DNA of 26,475 bases. Origin: an uncultured bacterium. GTDB taxonomy: Bacteria > Patescibacteriota > Patescibacteriia > 2-12-FULL-60-25. Shown one piece after another: positions 23,901-26,475 of this stretch. A program made the position numbers and the translations under genes. The stretch covers positions 1 to 26,475 of the forward strand of contig CALFEO010000037.1 of assembly GCA_937949995.1 (NCBI GenBank), in the 5' to 3' direction. The first letter of the stretch is position 1, and every line of letters starts with the position of its first letter. Under the pieces are notes generated by a model, which did no database searches, was not told where the DNA came from, and saw nothing but the letters and a program-made list of their open reading frames with translations.

Positions 23901-24793
23901 TTATCGATCACGGGCACCATGCCCTCGGATTCGATACGCGAAAGCTTGGCTCTTTCCTTGGCATTAAAAACATTATCGATCCAGTTGGCATGCAGTTCCA
24001 AGCCCACATGCAAATCATTTCCATAAGGCTCAAAAGCCACCTTATGCATGTTCAAAGCTTCGCCCGAATCAACCATGTCCGCAACAGCTTCGAAATTATC
24101 CAACATGGCCGAAACGGTACAAGTGGCGCCATTCAAAGGCCCCATGTCGCCAATGCCCAGAGCCAAACGAATATCCAAAGGACTGGGTTTTTTACACAAT
24201 GTAGTAAAGCCGTATCTTGTTTGCTCCCCACTGCCAAAATCGGCGGATAATTCCGCCATGGCATCAAAACGTTCAAAAAATACTCCGGAGGCTTGATCAG
24301 CATGATATCCCAACCAAGTACCAAAATCATCTTCCCAAAAAGCGGGTTTGCCATCAGGACGATCTACACCCAAGATGGCATTGGCCGTATCGTATGCAAA
24401 ATTGGTGCTCATATATGCCAAAGCATCCAAAAAAGCACCCATGGCCGCAATCTTTATTTTATACTCCATGTCTTGAGTAATCTGGCTCTGCCTGCGGTGC
24501 CAATAATCACGGGATGCTATTTCAAAAGTATTCCAAGCGGCCATGAAGGTTTCGTAACAATGGTAAAACTCGGCCATTTTCAAATCAGAATTTTGAGGAG
24601 TACTGGGTGTTTCCAGAATAGCCCAACAAGCGTCAAAGGTTGGCGGTACGGGCGGAGGAGACGGATCTGTCGGCAGAGTGGTTTCAGCCAAAGCGGAGCG
24701 TGCGACAAAAATACAGGTTGCCAAGACCAAAAAAATCCCGGCAAGAACCGCAGATGCTGTTTTGATTCTGTTGGTGATATTCAAACTGATCAT
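11936..24793 (-). CDS. Giant secreted Cys-rich multidomain protein, 4285 aa
   Basis: One uninterrupted 12.9-kb frame. Residues 1-36 are a signal peptide (cleavage likely after SALA). Residues ~37-590 are mainly helical (FLDALAYMSTNFAYDTANAI near 120). From ~600 the chain is disulfide-rich; I counted about 160 Cys in all. A unit C-x(5-6)-C-x2-[FY] recurs at least eight times at ~670-1700 (CSEESIGCMWF, CRETEVGCQGY, CRADSIGCKAF, CDESQNSCRAF). Two stretches look like jelly-roll carbohydrate-binding-type modules, at ~737-925 (NLINNSSFEQ ... YSSLYFDGILLEEG) and ~1234-1358 (YRISFWAKGLNP ... GTLFIDTVKM). A second Cys unit C-x3-[DN]-x-[DQ]C marks the later part (CSTDADC, CTKNSDC, CTADADC, CYKDEDC). 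A PKD-like domain at ~3935-4120 contains DWGDG and FSHVYKC. No C-terminal anchor is visible. Middle of a three-gene cassette. Adhesion or host contact is inferred. Confidence 0.93.
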   Translation of the reverse strand: MISLNITNRIKTASAVLAGIFLVLATCIFVARSALAETTLPTDPSPPPVPPTFDACWAILETPSTPQNSDLKMAEFYHCYETFMAAWNTFEIASRDYWHRRQSQITQDMEYKIKIAAMGAFLDALAYMSTNFAYDTANAILGVDRPDGKPAFWEDDFGTWLGYHADQASGVFFERFDAMAELSADFGSGEQTRYGFTTLCKKPSPLDIRLALGIGDMGPLNGATCTVSAMLDNFEAVADMVDSGEALNMHKVAFEPYGNDLHVGLELHANWIDNVFNAKERAKLSRIESEGMVPVIDKITQRIQWPSMVANESVRNVDPVLMAQKSNEQQQDYMVTAFWETGMNGLGILTLSTFLNRLAFGLLEKIFNPETSMGTAVGGATRYLITFGELNNVDSTGEMHNYFERQAFAKSLGDFIIPSYFTQEDKDLVTELSSCPPLRGKWNCAMDQTLATAIKLGAREGALTIGKASGVGSENATFSPNAPGLNPAWELIPETDIANNTDPSCYLRAYCAGNLKKLRLARILPIGFEMAANSPYNIKHNGKYVTLGTVINGYYDCNEEGKMDKDHPWCHLIDPNWILTAPRYQCRTKGFGDTIMPEVGTRQEECGDMVSCLGTNQAGECDKGYGYCLAERPVYKFSAPECLEQYASCRTYTSSQGQSLSALRYTLERGACSEESIGCMWFALDRYVTSTASPDGLWVGSLTQGPRVYLDGGAEPCSAEGCVKVLEVEAGAPALNLINNSSFEQIVTEEVASDFITRGFTGWNLAGQCGAEYELSEINTQAYYGGNSFKAWSGVTPSEYCQKPDGATQEIRLEPNRNYTLSMYVRAELDSAENGAFFYVYQKDDAAKTPLNIQAVFEQCSSNNATGLVSFDTDAVTQDWNRQVCQFVSPNQKDLVMVLNLQGETYSSLYFDGILLEEGEYVNDYIETVAALDEAFIKIAPDEYSCTGNDATDHPSCKNFARVCRETEVGCQGYMEVEDPSAPEIPAILSPRDYCPDVCSGYGEYRKLASAFDLVEDPAYPQFNDPDDAGTAYIIPGQSQSCSVQDIGCEPFTNMSPAASGGEQIAYFNSLRSCQLPNELSRTYFTWEGSDLTGYELRTWALISESITDTGPKILLKGAQYGDIKDPDSCTEDLWKSGMDPDCRQFYDEQGDVYYRYYSQTVSSDAGCTLFRKDDSTAIDCSMTGGHEFVAQSGSCMYYALPAQSSSCPAQAGGCRAYMGPTGRNAVQVYYETFMSDESLTGFQSTAGSAFSRSEESVLVGDYSLKIDSASGSPVQVERIIPINSTGTLYRISFWAKGLNPVDASVSVNGQVVGTFRPGVIWQRFEFGPFQSSSAEPVVSISAPDVMGTLFIDTVKMDQLNDVRFLVKNSWVIPAACDTTPEGTPEPRAMLGCREYTDRAGNQIFAKSFNSLCRADSIGCKAFVDTRGMPRPYSENRTISGTNTPSQRNDGDARTYEDQYIGDWFVTSPAWRYYYAIDDFRARCDESQNSCRAFGKPVFAQNRLSLEPTDYIVDPGDTVVWQTQDIIYEFQTVLLKHDWDAYYKSDTSLNLACRKDELHCDRFQSGNVTEYFRNPGEHSCEWREGVALNADPSIGIYSNSTFSGWFRVGTDIPCYPGDSTQSPPKSPYLKGGDTFGAYFTAEDPYSGWVGHCPVNQSECTEFIDPNDTSDPSRPFGRSYFLINSRQLDTRSCGGQADPLAGCVLFNNKSIGDMQANSKATYQKSVDERGAAQTPVDCKNDPENPYCKVCVNFSLMDLPSGANPTTPGELLSSLQLNPVNTLTYAKQLIDYELKLEKSGLLCESDLDCAFEGQAIFAEGAAPSNFSGFAVGSCGRQNDSNVVIKVQLDRECARWMGCRTGETVYDPAQQKYVNQCSELELCEKSGSQSEDIFCSKFTNREAEDFLSQGQFINLENYSSRRIGYGSMDYSGYAIPNQYLMPDIKVRAVGADIMPTADLREQYKLDNRLVAEVSMTNPNIIEVDDPAAGSSQVCRDHVLVSCNGSGCDNYQWFVSQNLGSICSTDADCSEFLNIGDGYDVRGTCGLSLCKDTRTGRLGYIDGIKNVCVLAINEPQAISSTVSASAKDLSRDIGNVYKYYTDDNVSARNTALQSFMPAPECQLYPEAGSPLPNEYVETWNMSSKPPIPSKMISGYEGSQACVYGEDCSCSYRKVRYGMGADQYYSVYGQSPSIGVCVGGNTPGKACVPGGYVPTNANNELLVSMQVNSAVLSEQACDGGVCRAIQDVVVLNGRYGYCLERDKSRAGNSNQISAPCLTWSPQNVIGGQYDVTHHSPTAGYLPPQGSGEYYCASGANEQTLKTPKAESWLTWYDDYLGSWTGPDFWNPGNLRQLGYSRTDVWYYNQGDYNNTAIDGATNRYSPSTPMLDCIKHDEKSVGAESTSLRCDTTDAGNVMKAGATQNLRFACRRASVCEGVEVAKHGIEPRVDANPNEGRWIMTGDAVSNSYMEYFVPAGPGIWGIDEKYFDYHYGLFKFSLVPDALGSACKWNPKWVGMSHVAMDAMEGADFSCSAYLQQIQSNSQQFYNQFSSRFAGILDRTSETVFQDAQGNPQKMACVLGGGSCYYKFWETGYQDQSKPKFIWPETTYKQKLEQFNFKKQFTQYYAEECRSSQPYFSIRAVFQNANSYTNSLPPDETLENGLEGPWQFVGFWFTTCLNADNRMNDPGWLYMRLDTVSSDVCREVAQVKDDNRESAPFMDRIWSAGNFMLPTLGLRYDTPNSPFGSSLATGKIGTEPMLVGASVPLSGDLQKAPTFIDSGVTVASLFNQQNSWVPLSNLFAKVYKIWRWDPIPVYSWDSACVSGSQKGKLCTAGSSPLQGLKECGDYAECNPDIDVGLKNQNWRCNTLSGVNRGLSCGQDFTSPARNVDPVCHNAAMRKVNNPSDPADPFYEPVLSSCVPDSEQLATFTIPLADFGSCFIRTTNSYGSVINFDCRSDLSINVSGGAPSDAVMEFRMIKCSNTDSYFTLPIKPNYNYRTANTDSGLNYWDFHFHIWGLAYDVMMSEISSAGITYNSSSDTWSCPLNNTPVAHSDLLQAYFDKYPEIKTPAPGQPNIYPVMDGYTYNGTAMDGLVDLDLKQAMPRQFNLGMWNGDKGSGLIVNRCDGSAVNADARCEIPSAKSSECPTEIAVCGTARYTAIRKAFEDAHRYAQCGDMTICTNYVAPRPEEYPPCSTCVMNDPNDQYKELYDGTGYCQGFNPLSRCTKNSDCVFTSFEFWGSEDLGGAKGRRFNDDSVRFIAYSREDLPTNITAVQKDLRLPTPLFVDNLQLKTKVPEVWSKPAEIKAGGSGASMYDSNNPSWSRYACSDTYWDSLCMDYIDTSALWPEEAEIAMELCTEDCADSYQLHPNSYAKNFDEIVKSSSGGKLRTAAVAPFVVNPQIRNQLSRGYVVMDWEGSNRVMLRKISYYIMGAAGGSNPFGYFNGSVSQGVLDRANQIYGNPLGENLYYQFRNIIFDNNIAPQNSVAYYQDGSNYVKRLNDSFPWLAEKLHFTTIFPLATDREGSYNDPEFYEVDNSRKIADLYWEGYGMSKTLFEIVKKYLIEPSSELNPAAGKSDYEQQAARDMVENFFNKTGWGTFLTPDDPKLQLYPGAIPAALPRESGRDRYTVYIPGHCEPPLGGTDTDTVQGEPANVIITNQQGNKKTVGLLVPDVWNDGSGNDQTGPDLMDAQGYEKRSFVMPWQLKAEVEDVFLDEDRAYDPLYGMEQANDFGTLYRDRYIWTQPYVAVDRSVEPTSMAISCENCPVVDKYRNSCRCEGGKLNGTVQESKLDCNLYLPDVLNPDKYTNPNDPAIPILCKPVSDATGAPIPECLAGFGIRGHQDPDLDDNSCTHKAGYVPRGDVCADGRDNCLVTYELNNTVSTNHMSKPDNVVAAPSATAVAGGLDTFFYLTGGKTNKDNRSYVSWYRPAPPKVAAPDTSKSGQAANALPISLMDTFSINGIPLGLTYFGGGQGLAKVQFYAWAAHDQGPIKSIIIDWGDGYTQEINNAQLKNRKPVCNTGRECEFAPGLACTADADCPAGAGACLETGSCQKQTYKNCYKDEDCGSNDKCVPRTMFGNSTEACQQGYFEFSHVYKCDDETLRDIDVSCDAGNRCENEPDIVCSTDSQCRIGESCVSGLAPRGGCYNEDLYRCRFTPRILIQDNWGWCTGDCTQANESQPNSAFGDYNIRHPNGGCLDASDTKLNTDVENNPAGALPLPNECRSEVVNPRYRPWVIYQGSVEVSYESVVGNMVKSFGTGGLQSGLYGGIFQQIQSGAIQYTQTNQSSWINLLTTP
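19894..19930. repeat. Repeat-like segment inside the giant gene
   Basis: CTCCTT (19900-19905) and AAGGAG (19912-19917) form a short hairpin within a C-rich/G-rich stretch. In frame it reads SPPKSPYLKGGDTF. From memory, peptides of the PPKSPxxKGG kind are typical translations of dispersed intergenic repeats. The frame is kept. Confidence 0.5.
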
Positions 24794-24798
24794 AAATT

Positions 24799-25536
24799 TT
24801 ATTGATTGTTTTGCTGTTGTTCGGCCTTAAGCTCGGTTTCCAATTCCAAAACGGCTTCGTTCATAAGTTTAAGCAATTCTTCATCGGTGATTTTATCCAA
24901 ATCTTCTTTGGTAACTTTGCCTGTTTCCAAAATAGCTTTGCGGATGACAGCGGGGTCGGTTGGAATTTGGCTTTTCATGGTTTCCAAATCAACTCCGGCA
25001 CTTTCGGCCGCATCTTGGTAAGAAGCGGCACCCGGAGAAACACCCATAAGCACATCGTTCAGCAAACCGGATGTATCTTGAACGGCATTGATATCATAAG
25101 GCAAAGAAGTGGTTGCCAAGTTGAGATTGAGTGCGCCGATCGTGCAATCTTCACCGAATTTGCAGAGCGGATTTATACCGGCGGCGATTTTGACATTATC
25201 GGGAATTTTGTCGCCGGCCGTACTCCAAAGATAAGGCGACGTTTTGTAAATATTCACTTCGCTCCAATCGGAAAGACCATCACCATCGGTATCGATGCGT
25301 TTTTGCAACGCCTCATTTTCCGCGATGGGATCTTTGAGCAAGTCGCGTTTAGCTTGATAATCGGAGACCGAAACCAAAAAAGGCGCGTAGACCCCGTGAC
25401 GCACCCTTAGTGCGGAAACGACAAAAACAAAACTTGCACCTATCACCAAAGCGATAACTGCGATTTTTTGTTCTGTGTTTAGCTTTTTCCAGCGCATCCG
25501 GATCGAACCGCTTTCTGTTGCGTTTTCATCCTGCAT
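24799..25536 (-). CDS. TM-anchored TSP3-type Ca2+-binding protein, 245 aa
   Basis: A short N-terminal tail with basic residues (RMRWKK) is followed by one membrane helix at ~24-43 (KIAVIALVIGASFVFVVSAL), so most of the protein lies outside the membrane. Residues 82-93 (DTDGDGLSDWSE) are a thrombospondin type 3-like calcium loop. A second, degenerate copy follows: the expected DxDGD reads STAGDKIPDN, then AAGINPLCKFGEDC. The C-terminal ~80 residues are acidic and helical with Gln/Asn at the end. It is the first gene of the cassette and ends 5 nt before the giant gene. A role as membrane foot or assembly factor for the giant protein is an inference from position and topology. Confidence 0.9.
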   Translation of the reverse strand: MQDENATESGSIRMRWKKLNTEQKIAVIALVIGASFVFVVSALRVRHGVYAPFLVSVSDYQAKRDLLKDPIAENEALQKRIDTDGDGLSDWSEVNIYKTSPYLWSTAGDKIPDNVKIAAGINPLCKFGEDCTIGALNLNLATTSLPYDINAVQDTSGLLNDVLMGVSPGAASYQDAAESAGVDLETMKSQIPTDPAVIRKAILETGKVTKEDLDKITDEELLKLMNEAVLELETELKAEQQQNNQ

Positions 25537-25548
25537 AGATGCACCATA

Positions 25549-25557
25549 ATCATATCA
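25549..25557 (-). promoter_or_regulatory. Possible extended -10 for the giant-protein cassette
   Basis: On the minus strand TGATATGAT matches the extended -10 form TGn-TATnAT (hexamer at 25549-25554). No good -35 is present at 17 nt. Transcription would begin near 25542, 6 nt before the ATG, so the leader would be very short. Confidence 0.35.
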
Positions 25558-25623
25558 TACCGGCAATCAAAAAAGAACGCATTTTGCGCCTTGGTTGTGC
25601 ATAAAATTACAAACCTATGTTCG

Positions 25624-25650
25624 TAACGTTTATAACGTTTGTAACGAGTT
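25624..25650. repeat. 9-bp tandem repeat TAACGTTTR x3
   Basis: TAACGTTTA, TAACGTTTG and the partly matching TAACGAGTT lie head to tail. An open frame reading across this on the minus strand (YKRYKRY) is a repeat artefact. Confidence 0.75.
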
Positions 25651-25674
25651 AGGTGGTTATAGCGAATCCTCCCA

Positions 25675-25693
25675 ACCTCCTTACTAAGGAGGT
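25675..25693. repeat. Perfect palindrome ACCTCCTTA-C-TAAGGAGGT
   Basis: Nine-bp arms surround a single base. Each strand carries both AAGGAGGT, the ideal Shine-Dalgarno word, and its complement. No gene start follows closely on either strand, so it is more likely a dispersed hairpin repeat than a translation signal. Confidence 0.7.
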
Positions 25694-25745
25694 GCTTCGT
25701 GTAAGCTATTCCCAGCTCGCCCACCGAATCTTCAGCGAAGAAGGG

Positions 25746-25815
25746 TTCCCAGTTCCCAGTTCCCAGTTCCCAGTTCCTAGTTCCTAGTTCCTAGTTCCTA
25801 GTTCCAAGTTCGTGG
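25746..25815 (+). repeat. Ten-unit heptamer array TTCCCAG/TTCCTAG
   Basis: Four TTCCCAG units (25746-25773) are followed by four TTCCTAG units (25774-25801), one TTCCAAG and one TTCGTGG. The blockwise change from one variant to the other suggests expansion by slippage. It begins 18 nt after the hsp20 stop on the minus strand. The gap 25537-25833 holds only repeats and the possible promoter. Confidence 0.95.
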
Positions 25816-25833
25816 TTCGAATTTCGATTATTG

Positions 25834-26196
25834 CTACTTTTCCCAGCGGACTTTGACTTGTTTGCCCTCTTTGCGGATGGGGATGCGAACTTCGAGAATG
25901 CCGTTTTTGATTTTGGCTTCGGTGGCATCGGAGGCAACGTGATAAGGCAAAACGATTGAGCGGCTGAAAGAGCCCCAATAACACTCTTGATAAAACCAAT
26001 CGTCTATTTGCTCGTTTTTGACGTGCTCGCGTTTGCCGCGAATGGTTAACAAATCACCGTGAACAGAGATATCGATATCATCGGGCTCGGTACCGGCGAC
26101 CAGCGAGCGAATTACCAGCATATCGCCTTCGCGGTAAACATCCACGGAAAGCTGACCCTCCTCTGTTTGAGGCATCCAATCTGAAAGTTGGTGCAT
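25834..26196 (-). CDS. Small heat-shock protein Hsp20 (alpha-crystallin domain), 120 aa
   Basis: Small heat-shock proteins hold unfolding proteins in an ATP-independent way until chaperones such as GroESL refold them. The alpha-crystallin domain spans ~16-107: LSVDVYREGDMLVIRSLVAG, then IDISVHGDLLTIRGKRE, YWGSFSRSIVLPYHV (the family GxFxRxxxLP pattern) and IKNGILEVRIPI (the A-x-x-x-N-G-v-L type ending). The N-terminal arm is very short (~15 residues) and so is the C-terminal extension (~13 residues, with VKV as the only IxI-like motif), which suggests small oligomers. The ATG lies 9 nt after a TATAAT, so the mRNA is nearly leaderless. A 15-bp palindrome covers the -35. Confidence 0.96.
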   Translation of the reverse strand: MHQLSDWMPQTEEGQLSVDVYREGDMLVIRSLVAGTEPDDIDISVHGDLLTIRGKREHVKNEQIDDWFYQECYWGSFSRSIVLPYHVASDATEAKIKNGILEVRIPIRKEGKQVKVRWEK

Positions 26197-26205
26197 AATA
26201 AAAAC

Positions 26206-26234
26206 ATTATAGCATATCTGATTGATAGTCGTAA
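26206..26234 (-). promoter_or_regulatory. hsp20 promoter with extended -10; near-leaderless start
   Basis: On the minus strand TGCTATAAT is a perfect extended -10 (hexamer 26206-26211), with TTACGA (26229-26234) 17 nt upstream as a weak -35. Transcription should begin about 26199, 3 nt before the ATG. Confidence 0.8.
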
Positions 26235-26240
26235 CGACTA
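26226..26240. promoter_or_regulatory. Palindromic operator candidate over the hsp20 -35
   Basis: TAGTCGT-A-ACGACTA is a perfect 15-bp palindrome that contains the whole -35 hexamer. A bound dimer would block polymerase. It does not resemble CIRCE, so hsp20 would not be under HrcA. Confidence 0.55.
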
Positions 26241-26245
26241 CCGGT

Positions 26246-26337
26246 CCATCAAGTCTAAAGACTAAAGTTTATCAAGAGTTTATCAAGTCTAAAGTAAAAA
26301 GTTCATCAAGAGAAGCTTTAAGTTGCTCTTGATGAAC
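26246..26337. repeat. Palindromic GTTCATCAAG element, copy C
   Basis: ATCAAGTCTAAAG occurs at 26248-26260 and 26282-26294. It is followed by a perfect 12-bp hairpin GTTCATCAAGAG (26301-26312) / CTCTTGATGAAC (26326-26337). Words and ends match copies A and B, but the order is rearranged. Confidence 0.8.
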
Positions 26338-26367
26338 TTATGATAAAACATCCAGTGAAAAACTTTT

Positions 26368-26475
26368 GTCATTTCCGCTCCCAGAGCGCATCCGCCTAAG
26401 GCTGATGCGCCTAAGGAGCAGAAATGACGAACCATTGTGTATTTAGCTGGTGATATTAGTGGAGATTTCTCACGT
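26368..26475. repeat. GTCATTTC...GAGAAATCTCCA-type element at the right edge
   Basis: GTCATTTCCGCTCC (26370-26383) is mirrored by GGAGCAGAAATGAC (~26415-26428), with the inner arms GCGCATCcGCCT / AGGCtGATGCGC. The window ends in GGAGATTTCTCACGT, the reverse of the GTGAGAAATCTCC end seen at 6667-6679. The stretch 26197-26475 holds no gene. Confidence 0.75.

Noticed and set aside
24700..24730. Lipobox-like Cys27 (LATC) in the giant protein signal peptide
   Set aside because: The -1 residue is Thr and the Cys is inside the hydrophobic core; a SALA cleavage site fits better.
25479..25724. 81-aa frame on the minus strand
   Set aside because: It overlaps the TSP3 gene out of frame and reads the 9-bp tandem repeat (YKRYKRY).
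25811..25825. GGTTCGAATTTCG resembling a tRNA T-arm
   Set aside because: No matching acceptor, D or anticodon arms nearby; it is the decayed end of the heptamer array.

Overview
The window looks like a piece of a Candidatus Patescibacteria (CPR) chromosome, probably from the Parcubacteria side. That placement is an inference. It rests on a winged-helix/nucleotidyltransferase protein paired with an O-antigen-ligase-type membrane protein, a TSP3-repeat membrane protein next to very large Cys-rich secreted proteins, weak or absent Shine-Dalgarno sites, and gene borders crowded with short palindromic and heptamer repeats. The standard genetic code works throughout. I found no rRNA, tRNA, CRISPR array, transposase or phage gene.

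All genes but one read on the minus strand. In transcription order, from the right end: (1) an Hsp20 gene with a near-leaderless promoter and a palindrome over its -35. (2) A tight three-gene cassette at 25536-10346: a TM-anchored Ca2+-binding TSP3-type protein, a 4285-residue secreted Cys-rich giant, and a second secreted Cys-rich protein with TSP1-like and other repeats. The gaps inside the cassette are 5 and 3 nt. This is the most novel content: over half of the window encodes what looks like one exported, disulfide-rich surface system. (3) A lone plus-strand gene of unknown function at 9579-10283, with a textbook promoter, SD and terminator. (4) nusA-yidC, coupled with a 1-nt gap. (5) A PRC-barrel protein. 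(6) A nucleotidyltransferase-fold protein overlapping an O-antigen ligase/Wzy-like protein. (7) groES-groEL behind a near-consensus promoter and a CIRCE (HrcA) operator. (8) A DUF4870-like membrane protein. (9) A short coiled-coil protein overlapping a partial gene that runs off the left end.

Roles that fit together: GroESL, Hsp20 and the CIRCE site form a heat-shock/proteostasis set. YidC supports membrane insertion. The giant cassette needs export and disulfide formation and may act in attachment to a host or surface (inference). The second theme is repeats that reach into genes. Several predicted N-termini are translated intergenic repeat (ligase 5106-5140, nucleotidyltransferase 6088-6136), and two genes carry repeat-like hairpins in frame inside the coding sequence (ligase 4062-4100, giant gene near 19894-19930). 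Some gene starts are corrected here using promoter position or neighbour overlap.
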